NCBI GenBank assembly: GCA_903970165.1
Contig: CAJCHZ010000044.1
Span: 1 to 64,000, forward strand
Origin: Betaproteobacteria bacterium
GTDB taxonomy: Bacteria > Acidobacteriota > Terriglobia > Acidiferrales > UBA7541
Direction of reading: 5' to 3'
DNA length: 64,000 nt
Positions 41,608 through 50,260 of this stretch are shown here, piece by piece; the stretch's first letter is position 1; each line of letters begins with the position of its first letter. Below the pieces are notes generated by a model that saw only the letters and a list, made by a program, of their open reading frames with translations, ran no database searches and was not told where the DNA came from. The translations under genes were made by a program, and so were the position numbers.

Positions 41608-41613
41608 ATTGTA
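41608..41613 (-). promoter_or_regulatory. TACAAT -10 box giving a leaderless vapB mRNA
   Basis: On the minus strand TACAAT ends six bases before ATG 41601, the spacing typical of leaderless genes. The adjoining GTAATAC/GTATTAC dyad (around 41610-41617) may be part of the operator. Confidence 0.45.
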
Positions 41614-41706
41614 TTACGTTCGTGGCAGGGGTGCAAGACAAGTCTGCTTGGGTTGGAAGATCAAGAAGCTGACTAATGCCGGTCCCTTGTTGCCACTGTC
41701 TCGTGG

Positions 41707-43344
41707 CTAGAACCCCGGTGCGCCGGTCGCGGCAGGGCGCATTTCCGGGGCGTTTACGCCGAAGCGGAGTTGCGCGAAGTAAGTTTGCCCGAGGGACATG
41801 AGGCCGGTATAGAGATAGCCCCAGACGAAGAGAAGCAGGAAAGGAATCGTGGCGTAGTTTTCGTTGGTGATGGCGTAGACGATGGTGCCGGCAAAATAGA
41901 TGCCGAGAAGGACTTCGGCATAAGGCATCCAGCCGGCTTTATTTTTGTACTTTTTCTCAGCGAAGCTGCCCTTCTTGCCCGCGATGTTAAATTTGGGTGT
42001 GCGCGCGAATTCGCTTTTTTTGCCAAGAATGGCTTCCATCACAGCTTGCGCATTGCGAACGGAGATGCCAATTCCTGTGGCCATCACGAAAGGCATATAA
42101 AGAAAGGTACGCCACCAGTTTTTCGGACGAAGCTCTTTTTGCGCAACGATGTAGAAACTCGAAATCGAACAAGTGGATGCAAGGAACAAAGGCAGGTCAA
42201 TCACCAGCATCTGGAACCAGCCTTGATAGAAACGCACGATCATCGCAGGCAAAAGCATGGCCGAAAACAGAACCATCAAGGGATAACTGATATTGGCCGT
42301 CAGGTGAAAAAAAGCTTCCGCTTTTACGTGCCATGGTGCGTCGGACCTCCACACACGCGGCAGGATTTTTTTCGCCGTTTGCATCAGGCCCTTGGCCCAG
42401 CGAGCTTGCTGCGCCTTGAAGCCGTTCATATCCACTGGTAATTCGGAAGCGCACTCGATTTGAGGCAGATACAGAAACTTCCAGCCTTTGAGTTGCGCGC
42501 GATAAGAAAGATCGGTGTCTTCGGTGAGTGTATCGTGCTCCCAGCCACCGGCTTCCTCGATCGCCTTGCGGCGCCAGACGCCCGCCGTGCCGTTGAAATT
42601 GAAAAAAGTGCCGCGGCGGGAGCGTGCGCCGTGCTCGACGACGAAGTGGCCATCGAGAAGAATGGTCTCGACCTGCGTCAGAAGCGAGTAGTCGCGGTTG
42701 AGGTAAGTCCAGCGTGTTTGCACCATGCCGATTTTGGAGCCTTCGGCTGGATCGACGAAATACGGAATCGTGCGGCGAAGGAAATCCGGCTCTGGAATGA
42801 AATCCGCGTCAAAGATAGCGACATATTCGCCTTGGGCAATCCTTAGGCCGTTTTCGAGCGCGCCTGCTTTATAGCCGGAACGATTCGTGCGGTGGATGTG
42901 GACGACGGGCATGCCAGCCGCGGCATGGCGTTCTACACAGGCGCTGGCGACCTGGCACGTCTCATCGGTTGAGTCGTCGAGAACCTGCACATCCAATAGT
43001 TCACGCGGGTAATCAAAGCGCGAAACTGCTTCGACGAGGCGTTCGATCACGTATCGCTCGTTGAAGATGGGGAGTTGGATCGTGACGCGCGGCCAGCTTT
43101 TGACTTCCGGTGGAGGGCCGGGGACGTTTTTCGAATACGTGTAGTAGTCGTAGACGAGCCAGTAACGGTGGAAGCCGTAAATCGCGAGGATGAAGAGAGC
43201 GAGGAAATACGGGATCATCATCGCCATGTCGAAAGCGTTGGCATGATAGACACCGCTGAAGGTGCGGTCCGTCAGCTTGTGCCAGTAGTGGCCGAGGGAG
43301 CTCTGTGCGAGGAGAATCACGGAGATGGGTAGAGGCCTGTTCAC
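41707..43344 (-). CDS. Membrane glycosyltransferase family 2 (cellulose synthase/glucomannan type)
   Basis: A 545-residue inner-membrane processive-type glycosyltransferase. TM segments lie near residues 40-62, 355-380, 385-405, 425-445 and 490-530. The cytoplasmic GT2 domain carries TIQLPIFNERYVIERL, DDSTDET, the DXD motif in AIFDADFIPEPDFL, the acceptor ED in TEDTDLSYRA and QxxRW in KAQQARWAKG. All motifs for beta-glycan polymerisation are intact. No PilZ domain and no bcsB/bcsC partner are present, so the polymer and export route are unknown. The region 43345-43540 upstream holds only a palindrome. Confidence 0.9.
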   Translation of the reverse strand: MNRPLPISVILLAQSSLGHYWHKLTDRTFSGVYHANAFDMAMMIPYFLALFILAIYGFHRYWLVYDYYTYSKNVPGPPPEVKSWPRVTIQLPIFNERYVIERLVEAVSRFDYPRELLDVQVLDDSTDETCQVASACVERHAAAGMPVVHIHRTNRSGYKAGALENGLRIAQGEYVAIFDADFIPEPDFLRRTIPYFVDPAEGSKIGMVQTRWTYLNRDYSLLTQVETILLDGHFVVEHGARSRRGTFFNFNGTAGVWRRKAIEEAGGWEHDTLTEDTDLSYRAQLKGWKFLYLPQIECASELPVDMNGFKAQQARWAKGLMQTAKKILPRVWRSDAPWHVKAEAFFHLTANISYPLMVLFSAMLLPAMIVRFYQGWFQMLVIDLPLFLASTCSISSFYIVAQKELRPKNWWRTFLYMPFVMATGIGISVRNAQAVMEAILGKKSEFARTPKFNIAGKKGSFAEKKYKNKAGWMPYAEVLLGIYFAGTIVYAITNENYATIPFLLLFVWGYLYTGLMSLGQTYFAQLRFGVNAPEMRPAATGAPGF

Positions 43345-43435
43345 AATGGTTTTCGTCGCCGAGTTCCGAGAAAGGTCTCCCGAATCCTGAGTGAAGTTAA
43401 CGACGTACGATTATAAGGCGGAAGCCATGCACAGC

Positions 43436-43453
43436 ACAGGCATTCCTGCCTGT
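43436..43453. repeat. ACAGGC/GCCTGT intergenic hairpin
   Basis: ACAGGC (43436-43441) and GCCTGT (43448-43453) pair around ATTCCT in the gap between the glycosyltransferase and oxidoreductase genes. It belongs to the ACAGGC-nnnnnn-GCCTGT class of short repeats typical of acidobacterial intergenic regions. Confidence 0.45.
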
Positions 43454-43540
43454 CTCTTTGATGTGTTTTTCGGGCCTCCAGTTTCGAGCGGCACCAAAAA
43501 GCACGCTGGAATCTTTGCTCTACTGAGTCACTTCGTCCTG

Positions 43541-44503
43541 CTACGTCACAAGGACAATCTTCCCGTGGGCGCCTGGTTCGAGGACTTCTTTGTGGGCGCG
43601 GGAAGCTTCGGCGAGCGGCATTTCTTTGCCAACGATAGGACGAAGCGTGCCGTTTTCGAGGCCGGCGATAATTCCGGCGTGAATGTCTGCTTCCTCGCGC
43701 TCGGTGATGCCCCAAAGGGTAAATCCGCGCGCGGAAGCTCGCCGCGACATCAGGTCGCGCGCGTTGATGGTCACCTCCCCGCGGTTGCCGATGATAATGA
43801 CGCGGCCGTTGGTGGCGAGGAGCTTCAGGTCGTGGCCGAGATTCACGTTGGCGAGCATTTCCAGAACGATGTCCACGCCACGCCCGCCGGTGGCTTTCAT
43901 AATTTCATCGAGATAGCCGGGCTTGCTGTGATCGAAGGCCTTATCCGCGCCTTCGCGGAGTATCATGTCAAGGCCTTTCTGGCTGCTCGCGGTACCAAAG
44001 ATCGTAAGTCCCATGGAGTGAGCAAACTGGATGGCCGCGTGGCCGACACCGCCGCTGGCCCCGTGAATCAGAACCGTTTCCGAGGCGTGGGCTTGCGCGG
44101 AATGAAAGAGCGCGTGGTAGGCCGTGCCATAGGGGACCCAGATGCCGGCGCCCTGCTCGAAAGTGATTTTCTGTGGAAGCCTGTGGACCTGAGTCTCCAA
44201 CGTCAGAGCATATTCCGCATAGGCCCCTGTTAGGGTTTTGGCGGTATAGACGCGGTCACCAGGCTTAACTTTCCTTACTCCTGGGCTGACGGCTTCGACG
44301 ACGCCTGCGGCGTCGGAACCCGGCGTATACGGCAACGGCGGTTTGATGGCATACGTGCCAGCCCGCATGTACGTGTCATAGGGATTGACGCCTGCGGCAT
44401 GGATGCGCACGAGAACCTGTCCTGCTTCCGGCTTGGGCGTGGCTATTTCTTCGAGCTTCAGAACCTCAGGTCCCCCAAATTCGTGTACCTGTATCGCTTT
44501 CAT
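43541..44503 (-). CDS. NADPH:quinone oxidoreductase, zeta-crystallin-like MDR
   Basis: A 320-residue medium-chain dehydrogenase/reductase without zinc. It has the N-terminal GroES-like domain (MKAIQVHEFGGPEVLKLEEI, AAGVNPYDTYMRAGTY) and the Rossmann motif LIHGASGGVGHAAIQFA (about 144-160). The quinone-reductase pattern continues to the end (GRVIIIGNRGEVTIN). Members reduce quinones or enones with NADPH, protecting from redox stress. Zn-binding cysteines are absent. It lies alone between repeats. Confidence 0.9.
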   Translation of the reverse strand: MKAIQVHEFGGPEVLKLEEIATPKPEAGQVLVRIHAAGVNPYDTYMRAGTYAIKPPLPYTPGSDAAGVVEAVSPGVRKVKPGDRVYTAKTLTGAYAEYALTLETQVHRLPQKITFEQGAGIWVPYGTAYHALFHSAQAHASETVLIHGASGGVGHAAIQFAHSMGLTIFGTASSQKGLDMILREGADKAFDHSKPGYLDEIMKATGGRGVDIVLEMLANVNLGHDLKLLATNGRVIIIGNRGEVTINARDLMSRRASARGFTLWGITEREEADIHAGIIAGLENGTLRPIVGKEMPLAEASRAHKEVLEPGAHGKIVLVT

Positions 44504-44527
44504 TTTCCTGGCCTCCGAGTTTCCTTA

Positions 44528-44560
44528 GGGTCTCGTCTGAGTTTGTCGAAGAGGAGACCC
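44528..44560. repeat. Inverted repeat GGGTCTC/GAGACCC with CTGAGTTTGTCGAAG inside
   Basis: GGGTCTC (44528-44534) and GAGACCC (44554-44560) face each other around CTGAGTTTGTCGAAG, which resembles the dispersed CTTCGACAAGCTCAG repeat of many environmental genomes. CATGTTTTTT follows, so it could end a plus-strand transcript, although no plus-strand gene precedes. The rest of 44504-44722 holds nothing recognisable. Confidence 0.4.
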
Positions 44561-44722
44561 CATGTTTTTTGTACGTGTTGCATCTAAAGAGCTTAGCTCT
44601 ACCGCAAGTCCTTTCGATGCACTTACGAGATGGCCTTCAAGTGTTGCAACGAAAGGGTTTAAGCTTACTGTGCGCCGCAACTTTGCTGTACCAAGTTACC
44701 CGTGTTTAGGTCATTACAAAGC

Positions 44723-45883
44723 CTAGAAATGATCGTCGGCGTGCGCGTGCTCAACTCCCTTATCCTCGGGTAACCCGCCGTAGGTGACCCAAGCCGTGGT
44801 TTGCCAGTTGTCTTTCCCTTTTCCCTGCGGGGTCCACGCCGGCAAAGTCTGATTCAGATAGATTGCCAGCGCATTAACGTACGGCTCATACAAACGCCGC
44901 AGCTCATGGATGCGCCGATCGGCGTCCTCTCCGTCGCGCAATTTTAGACCGTGCTTGGCGAGGATGTCGCGCAGGTGCCGCAAATCTTCCTGCGAAAGCC
45001 GGTCCTTTGCCACAGGCTTAGGCGGCGTCCCAAAGACCTGAGAAAGATCCGCCACGGCGTGTCGCGCAATGGCAAATGTAAGCTCGGCCTGCTTCGAGCA
45101 GGCGTCTTCGATGCCAACCATCAGCAAGGAGCAGGTGTCGAGGATGGCGGTAAGCGAAGCGATCCACGACTGATTATCGTGCTGCGAGCGAAAGTAGGCC
45201 AGAACCGGGTAGGAGAGATGACTTTCCATCAGCTCGGCGGACCAGAGTTCCCAGTCCTTCAGGAGTTCGCGCAACGCCTCCTGGCCGTGCTCATAACTGT
45301 GGCGGCGAAGTAGTTCGCCGGCGGTGGGCGGAGTGCCGGCCCGGGAATCCAGGAGCGAAATATCCACTTCGCGTTTTGAAAACGAGCCGTAAATAAACGG
45401 CAAGTATCCAATGACGGCGGCCAGGAACCCAAAACCGAAACCCGCTTCGGTGACGACGAGCGCCCGGGCCAAACTTGAGCGAGGAATGACGTCACCGAGC
45501 CCCAGCGTAAAAAATGTTGTTCCGCTGAGATAAAAATCGGTCATGAAGCTGCCTTCGCCGCCCGTCATGCTGACCGCCGATCCGGCGCCGTATTGCATCA
45601 GGCCGAAGCCGAAGACGAGGCCGACCGCCCAGACTCCCACGAGAACGAGAAGTGAAAGAGGCCCGTAATAGCCGAGCAACGATTCGCGTTTCTTTTTCGA
45701 CGGCACGAGGCAGATCAGAAATTTCCAGACGTGCCACGTAGATCTGTAAAAAAGCCGCGCCAGCCGGAACTTTCTCGTCACTCGCCTCGGAAGGATGATC
45801 GCCTCAAAAGCGTCCCACAGGACGATCAGGAAAATCGCGACACCAGCGATGAAAGCTCCGGGAACTGGAATCATATGCGGCAT
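44723..45883 (-). CDS. Two-TM potassium-channel-like membrane protein
   Basis: A 386-residue protein. TM helices lie at about 10-30, 75-97 and 140-166. A pore loop before the last carries the filter TLGLGD (residues 126-131 in FYLSGTTFFTLGLGDVIPRS) instead of the canonical TVGYGD. The following 215 cytoplasmic residues are helical and not recognised as RCK or TrkA-C. The structure suggests a cation channel, possibly with altered selectivity. ATG 45883 (MPHMIPVPGA) is chosen; the longer frame from 46084 runs into the osmC gene and is spurious. Met4 is an equal alternative start. Confidence 0.72.
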   Translation of the reverse strand: MPHMIPVPGAFIAGVAIFLIVLWDAFEAIILPRRVTRKFRLARLFYRSTWHVWKFLICLVPSKKKRESLLGYYGPLSLLVLVGVWAVGLVFGFGLMQYGAGSAVSMTGGEGSFMTDFYLSGTTFFTLGLGDVIPRSSLARALVVTEAGFGFGFLAAVIGYLPFIYGSFSKREVDISLLDSRAGTPPTAGELLRRHSYEHGQEALRELLKDWELWSAELMESHLSYPVLAYFRSQHDNQSWIASLTAILDTCSLLMVGIEDACSKQAELTFAIARHAVADLSQVFGTPPKPVAKDRLSQEDLRHLRDILAKHGLKLRDGEDADRRIHELRRLYEPYVNALAIYLNQTLPAWTPQGKGKDNWQTTAWVTYGGLPEDKGVEHAHADDHF

Positions 45884-45923
45884 TGTACTCGCTTGGATGG
45901 GCTGGGGATGAGCGGCGTAGGGA

Positions 45924-46349
45924 TCACGAGTTGAGTTGGGCGTTGACGCTGATTTCGGCTTTGAAAAGTTTGGAAACCGGGCAACCGGATTCGGCAGCTT
46001 TGACGGCGGCGTCAAACTTGGTTTTGTCGGCGCCAGGGATGGTGGCGACCAGGTCGAGGTGGCTCTTGGTGATGGAAAAGCCATCGCCGACTTTATCGAG
46101 CGTGATCGTGGCTGTTGTTTCGAGTTTCTGCGCGGTCATCCCGGCCCCGCCAAGTTGAGCGGAAAGCGCCATCGTGAAACATCCGGCGTGCGCGGCTGCA
46201 AGGAGTTCTTCGGGGTTGGTGCCAACACCATTTTCAAAACGCGTGCTGAAGGAATATTGCGTCTGCTTCAGGACGCCGCTGTCCGTCGTAATAGAGCCTT
46301 TGCCGTCCTTCAAGCCGCCTTGCCACACTGCCGATGCTTTGCGTTGCAT
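45924..46349 (-). CDS. osmC: OsmC-family peroxiredoxin
   Basis: A 141-residue organic hydroperoxide reductase of the OsmC type. The peroxidatic Cys57 is in [13 protein letters not shown] and the resolving Cys123 in SGCPVSKL; Arg37 and Glu47 of the active site are present ([14 protein letters not shown]). The start ATG 46349 is supported by AAAGGAG about nine bases upstream, while the longer frame from 46484 is leader. It detoxifies organic hydroperoxides in the cytoplasm. Same strand as, and just upstream of, the channel gene (40 bp). Confidence 0.92.
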   Translation of the reverse strand: MQRKASAVWQGGLKDGKGSITTDSGVLKQTQYSFSTRFENGVGTNPEELLAAAHAGCFTMALSAQLGGAGMTAQKLETTATITLDKVGDGFSITKSHLDLVATIPGADKTKFDAAVKAAESGCPVSKLFKAEISVNAQLNS

Positions 46350-46605
46350 GATGCCGCTCCTTTTGGAACTTTCAATGGATTCAAAGCCAGAGATTCGATT
46401 CACCGGCCAGAGAGAAGGGTATATTGACCTTGGAACGATGTCGAGAGCGGACGGAAGAAGGTCTAAATACCAGACTAGCCGCAATCAAGAGAATTTATTG
46501 ATTGACTAAGGAAATTATTACGGTTCCGATATGTCTTACGCTGGGTTCTTGTGCGTCTGTCGCAGTCGCGATGATGTTGCTTGGCCTAGAAGGCGAGGTT
46601 TTTAT

Positions 46606-47988
46606 ATGGTTCTTCGATCCATGTTCAGACGAGCGCTGTTAATCGGGCTGCTAGGTTGCACCTCCGCGAAGGCCCAGGAGTGGCCGAAGGTGGGGGAAGC
46701 GGCGCCGGCGGTTACCTACGCGCAAGTGCTGCAGGCGCTAGAAGGGGTAGACACGAAGTGGGAGGCGCTGCGTGGCAAAGCGGTGGTCGTCGAGTTCTGG
46801 GCGACGTGGTGCGGAGGATGCGTGGAAAACATCCCGCACATGAACCAACTGGAAGATCAATTCGCGGGCAAACCGATACAGTTTATTTCCATCACGGAGG
46901 AAGAGAAGGGAGATGTTCTCCGGTTCCTGGCAAAACATCCGATCCATGGCTGGGTGGCCCTGGATCCGAAACGGGATAGCTTTAAGACGTACAAGGCGGA
47001 AGGAATTCCGCAAACGGTGCTGATTGATGCCAAAGGGAGGCTCCGGGCCATCACCGGGCCGAGTGATGTAAATGAAAAGGTGCTTGGGGATTTGCTGGCC
47101 GGAAGAGATGTGAAGGTGCGCAGCGTGCTCGATGCAGGGACGCCCGCGATCCTGGGAGCGGAACCGGGCGCGCCAACGCCGCTGGTGCAAGTGATGATCC
47201 GTCCCGCGGCCCCGGTGGATGTTAGCAGGGTCTCGCCGGGTTTTGCGAGCTCTCGGGACGGCAGGTACGCCGCGTATGGAGTGACTGTGCGCGACTTGCT
47301 TTCCGATGCGTACGATATTCCAGCTTCTCGCGTGGACGCGCCGGAATGGTGCAGCATGTTACGGTACGATGTCTCGATTGTCGTGCCGCACGGAGGGGAG
47401 GCTGATCAATGGCCGCTCTTGCAGCAGACGTTTGCACAAGCGTTTCATTTTCGGGTTCGGCACGAGGCGCGAAAAACAAATGCGTATGTTCTCCAAACCG
47501 AGCCCGGGCTGGAGCTGAAGATGAAGAGCTCGGCAGCGACGGCGAGCAAGTCGCGTCCGTGGGGTGGGCAAGGTGAATTTGACGCCGTGGGCGCTCAGAT
47601 GAAGAGCGTCGTGTGGGTCGCGGGAATAGTGCTGCATGCAGAGGTTTTTGATGAGACGGGTCTCCAGGGCCGTTACGATTTCGATTTGAAGTGGAATCAC
47701 AAGGATCCCATCTCGCTCGTATCGGCGATTCGAGAACAATTAGGATTGGCAATAGTGCCAGTGGAGCGGGAGATGGAATATTTGCCGGACGTGGTAGGGA
47801 GTGGCTGTTGCTGTGCCGATTGCGCGCAGAACTCAGTGCATGCAAATCTGGAGAACTCAGAGCATCGTCCGAGGCCACAACCCGAGGGCCGCTGGGTCAT
47901 GGCACAAGCTGGCACGATCTGCTTTTTGCGCACTAGCCGTTGCCGTCTAGCGGACTGGCAGGCGGCCAAAGACTCTTACCACTTGTGA
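46606..47988 (+). CDS. Exported thioredoxin-like protein fused to DUF3738 (TIGR03435)
   Basis: A 460-residue protein. It has a signal peptide (MVLRSMFRRALLIGLLGCTSAKA, cleavage before QEW). A TlpA-like thioredoxin domain (about 26-165) carries the CxxC WCGGC (EFWATWCGGCVENIPH). The acidobacterial DUF3738 domain (about 195-390) includes SSRDGRYAAYGVTVRDLLSDAY and LQGRYDFDLKWNH. DUF3738 proteins normally end soon after REQLGLAIVPVERE-like sequence. Here about 70 extra residues rich in Cys follow (VVGSGCCCADC ...), looking like an abnormal read-through after a lost stop or frameshift. ATG 46606 has GCGAGG upstream. It meets DUF486 head-on, overlapping 13 bp. Confidence 0.85.
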   Translation: MVLRSMFRRALLIGLLGCTSAKAQEWPKVGEAAPAVTYAQVLQALEGVDTKWEALRGKAVVVEFWATWCGGCVENIPHMNQLEDQFAGKPIQFISITEEEKGDVLRFLAKHPIHGWVALDPKRDSFKTYKAEGIPQTVLIDAKGRLRAITGPSDVNEKVLGDLLAGRDVKVRSVLDAGTPAILGAEPGAPTPLVQVMIRPAAPVDVSRVSPGFASSRDGRYAAYGVTVRDLLSDAYDIPASRVDAPEWCSMLRYDVSIVVPHGGEADQWPLLQQTFAQAFHFRVRHEARKTNAYVLQTEPGLELKMKSSAATASKSRPWGGQGEFDAVGAQMKSVVWVAGIVLHAEVFDETGLQGRYDFDLKWNHKDPISLVSAIREQLGLAIVPVEREMEYLPDVVGSGCCCADCAQNSVHANLENSEHRPRPQPEGRWVMAQAGTICFLRTSRCRLADWQAAKDSYHL

Positions 47989-48305
47989 AAAACAAAAAAC
48001 ACGGCCAGCGCGATGCATCCGAACCCTGCAGCGTAGTTCCACTTCAATTTTTCGCCTAGGTAGAAAACGGAGAAAACAGAAAACACGGAAAGCGTGATGA
48101 CTTCCTGAATGGTCTTGAGCTGTGCCGTGCTGAATTCATAAGAGCCGATACGGTTGGCGGGAACCTGGAAACAATACTCGAAAAACGCGATCCCCCAGCT
48201 GATGAGAATCACTTTCCAGAGAGACGAGGCGCGGTACTTCAAATGACCGTACCACGCGAACGTCATGAAAATATTTGAAATCGTTAGCAAAACAATAGTT
48301 CGCAC
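47976..48305 (-). CDS. DUF486 family membrane protein
   Basis: A 109-residue protein with four predicted TM helices (about 3-20, 29-48, 67-86 and 92-107), matching the DUF486/DMT-like family (ISNIFMTFAWYGHLKYR, ISWGIAFFEYCFQVPANRIG, QLKTIQEVITLSVFSVFSV, EKLKWNYAAGF). The family resembles half of an EamA/small multidrug transporter, but no transport has been shown. Its stop overlaps the convergent thioredoxin-DUF3738 gene by 13 bp. Confidence 0.88.
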   Translation of the reverse strand: MRTIVLLTISNIFMTFAWYGHLKYRASSLWKVILISWGIAFFEYCFQVPANRIGSYEFSTAQLKTIQEVITLSVFSVFSVFYLGEKLKWNYAAGFGCIALAVFFVFHKW

Positions 48306-48387
48306 GGAGTTGACCTCCTGGATCTCACGGAAGCGCTTCGAAAAGCTAGCATGCTACGAGCCAGTTCAAAACTGAGGTACGTCCAGG

Positions 48388-48636
48388 CTACGGTATTCGC
48401 GCGGGCCACAAGCCTCGCATGTAGACCGTATTTTCGACCACGCGGTAAAAGACGAGCCAGTTGCCCGCATGAAACCAGCGATGCCGGCGAAGTCGTCTGC
48501 CCTTAAGCCGAAGAGGAAACAAGTAGGGGAAGCGTTCCAACAGGCTGAGGCTATGAGAGATTTCCTCCTGTTCTCTCTGTGGGAGCGAGAGAAACAGATC
48601 CCTTACGGGGTCTGACCAGATGATGTTTGCTTTCAC
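48388..48636 (-). CDS. RelE/ParE-family toxin
   Basis: An 82-residue toxin of the ParE/RelE fold: IIWSDPVRDLFLSLPQREQEEI helix pair, then RLKGRRLRRHRWFHAGNWLVFYRVVEN, the usual basic strand with an Arg-Tyr core. It overlaps the antitoxin by 4 bp (ATGA). ParE toxins inhibit gyrase and RelE toxins cut mRNA in the ribosome; the sequence does not decide between them. Confidence 0.75.
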   Translation of the reverse strand: MKANIIWSDPVRDLFLSLPQREQEEISHSLSLLERFPYLFPLRLKGRRLRRHRWFHAGNWLVFYRVVENTVYMRGLWPARIP

Positions 48637-48896
48637 TTACGTTTCTTTGCGCGCTTACGCGACATCCGCAGGACTTCGCGGTGGGAAGTAACGTGTCCTT
48701 CACGGATGGCTCGGTCCGACTCTTCCATCATTTTTTGGAAGGCGGGATCGGCCTCAATCTTATCCAGGCGGTCTTCCATGTCGGCGTAGACCTGAATGGC
48801 CTCGCGGACAACGAGACTGCGGTTTCCGGCCCGGTAAGAAGCCAGTTCTTCGAGCAATTTGTCGGTGAGCTTGTCGAGTACGAACTGTCGCCTCAT
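48633..48896 (-). CDS. RHH antitoxin paired with ParE/RelE-like toxin
   Basis: An 87-residue antitoxin starting MRRQFVLDKLTDKLLEELAS at ATG 48896, with GGGAGAG nine to ten bases upstream. The ribbon-helix-helix strand and helices (RQFVLDKLTDKLLEELASYRAGNRSLVVREAIQVY) are followed by a charged tail ending in a KRAKKRK basic stretch. An upstream Met at 48920 is possible but lies inside the leader. It probably represses its own promoter through the palindrome at 48945-48964. Confidence 0.78.
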   Translation of the reverse strand: MRRQFVLDKLTDKLLEELASYRAGNRSLVVREAIQVYADMEDRLDKIEADPAFQKMMEESDRAIREGHVTSHREVLRMSRKRAKKRK

Positions 48897-48916
48897 TTTT
48901 GTCTCTCCCGATGGCC

Positions 48917-48964
48917 ACATTAAACCGCTGGTGTGTACGAGTCAACACCATTCATGAATAGTGT
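48917..48964 (-). promoter_or_regulatory. Promoter and palindromic operator of the ParE/RHH module
   Basis: On the minus strand TTGACT (48940-48945) and TAATGT (48917-48922) are 17 bp apart. Directly abutting the -35 box is a 20-bp inverted repeat (48945-48964) with arms ACACCATTCA/TGAATAGTGT differing from perfect symmetry at one position and centred on ATTCATGAAT. It is an excellent candidate for RHH antitoxin autoregulation. Confidence 0.7.
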
Positions 48965-49145
48965 GGAATTTGAGCGATCGTGGAAACCGAACAGTCCATC
49001 TGGCGGCGAAACATAATCAAGACGTTTCGTATACTGCAAGGCACCTGGCCGCGCGGAACCGCGCCGCGCTGATGCCGAATCCCGCACACTCGTCCCACCG
49101 GACAGTTCATCGCCGAGAATAAATCGAGCTAGAGTCATCTTTACA

Positions 49146-50240
49146 GTGAATTTGGCTTCCCTCTTTAGTTTTTCGGACCCGGGCCCATTTTTGTATTTGG
49201 AGGATCGCGTGGGGCGGATCGTTAGAGGTGTTTTTGCGTCGCTTTTGATTTTGGCCGTCATTGAGGCAGCTCCAACGGACGGACAGATGTCCACGGTGCT
49301 GGTGGTTACCGGATCGAGCATGCCGGAGCCGCTTTATGTGCTATGGAACGACGAATATCACAAACAACAGCCGGCGGTGCAGCTTCGCTATTTGCCAGAA
49401 GGCAGCGGCGCAGGCGCCACGCGCGTTTTGACCGGCACCGGAGACTTTGCCGGCGGTGACGCGCCAATTCCCGAAAAAGAGTTGAAGGCATCCACCACAA
49501 AAGTCATTGAGCTTCCCACGGTGTTGATCGGAATCGTGGTCATTTACAACTTGCCTGGCGTGACCGGCGAACTGCATCTGTCTGGTCCTGTGCTGGCAAA
49601 CATTTTTCTTGGAAAGATTACCTCCTGGAACGATCCGGCGCTGGCAAAGCTGAATCCCGAGCTCAAGCTTCCCGCGGTTTCCATTCAGGTGCTGCACCGG
49701 CCAGCGGGTAAAGGCTCAAGCTATATCCTTACCGATTTTTTGTCGAAGACCAGCCCCGAATTTCTCTCCCGCGTGGGGCGCAGCGAATCGCCGGACTGGC
49801 CGGTGGGCAGCGCCGCTGGCCGGTCTCACGACATGGTAGAAAAAGTACAAGCAACTCCCGGTGCTCTTGGTTATACGGAATTGAATATCGCCGAGAAAGG
49901 GTCGTTGCGTATGGCCAGTATTCGCAATGCGGAAGGCGAGTTCGTGCGGCCATCTGCTCATTCGATTGCGGCTGCGGCGACGGCTCTTACCAGCCGAGTT
50001 ACAGACGACTTTAGGATCTCGCTCACGAATGCGCCCGGCAAAGAAAGCTATCCGATCAGCAGCTTCACCTGGTTTTATGTCCCGGCCGTAGCAAAAGATT
50101 CCCAGCGTGGCCGCGCCTTAGCGGAATATTTGAAGTGGGTGTATACCGACGGGGAAAAGATGGCGCAGCAACAAGGGTACCCTCCGCTGCCCAGCGACTT
50201 GCTGGCCAAAGTGGCTGCAAAGGCTGCCACGATTCACTGA
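49146..50240 (+). CDS. pstS: Orphan PstS-like phosphate-binding protein
   Basis: A 364-residue periplasmic solute-binding protein of the PstS family. It has a hydrophobic N-terminal segment (about 25-45, IVRGVFASLLILAVIEAAPT). The phosphate-binding features include YLPEGSGAGATRVL, GDFAGGDAPIPE, LANIFLGKITSWNDPA, VLHRPAGKGSSYI and ATPGALGYTELN. Normally it partners PstC, PstA and PstB, none of which is in the window. The 225 bp upstream contains only the toxin-antitoxin promoter. It may provide a second binding protein or serve in sensing. Confidence 0.88.
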   Translation: MNLASLFSFSDPGPFLYLEDRVGRIVRGVFASLLILAVIEAAPTDGQMSTVLVVTGSSMPEPLYVLWNDEYHKQQPAVQLRYLPEGSGAGATRVLTGTGDFAGGDAPIPEKELKASTTKVIELPTVLIGIVVIYNLPGVTGELHLSGPVLANIFLGKITSWNDPALAKLNPELKLPAVSIQVLHRPAGKGSSYILTDFLSKTSPEFLSRVGRSESPDWPVGSAAGRSHDMVEKVQATPGALGYTELNIAEKGSLRMASIRNAEGEFVRPSAHSIAAAATALTSRVTDDFRISLTNAPGKESYPISSFTWFYVPAVAKDSQRGRALAEYLKWVYTDGEKMAQQQGYPPLPSDLLAKVAAKAATIH

Positions 50241-50260
50241 GCCGCAATGGAAGTTCTGCT

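Noticed and set aside
45884..46084. N-terminal extension of the ion-channel frame
   Set aside because: It overlaps osmC in another frame, is Pro/Ser-rich and precedes the hydrophobic start; ATG 45883 is better.
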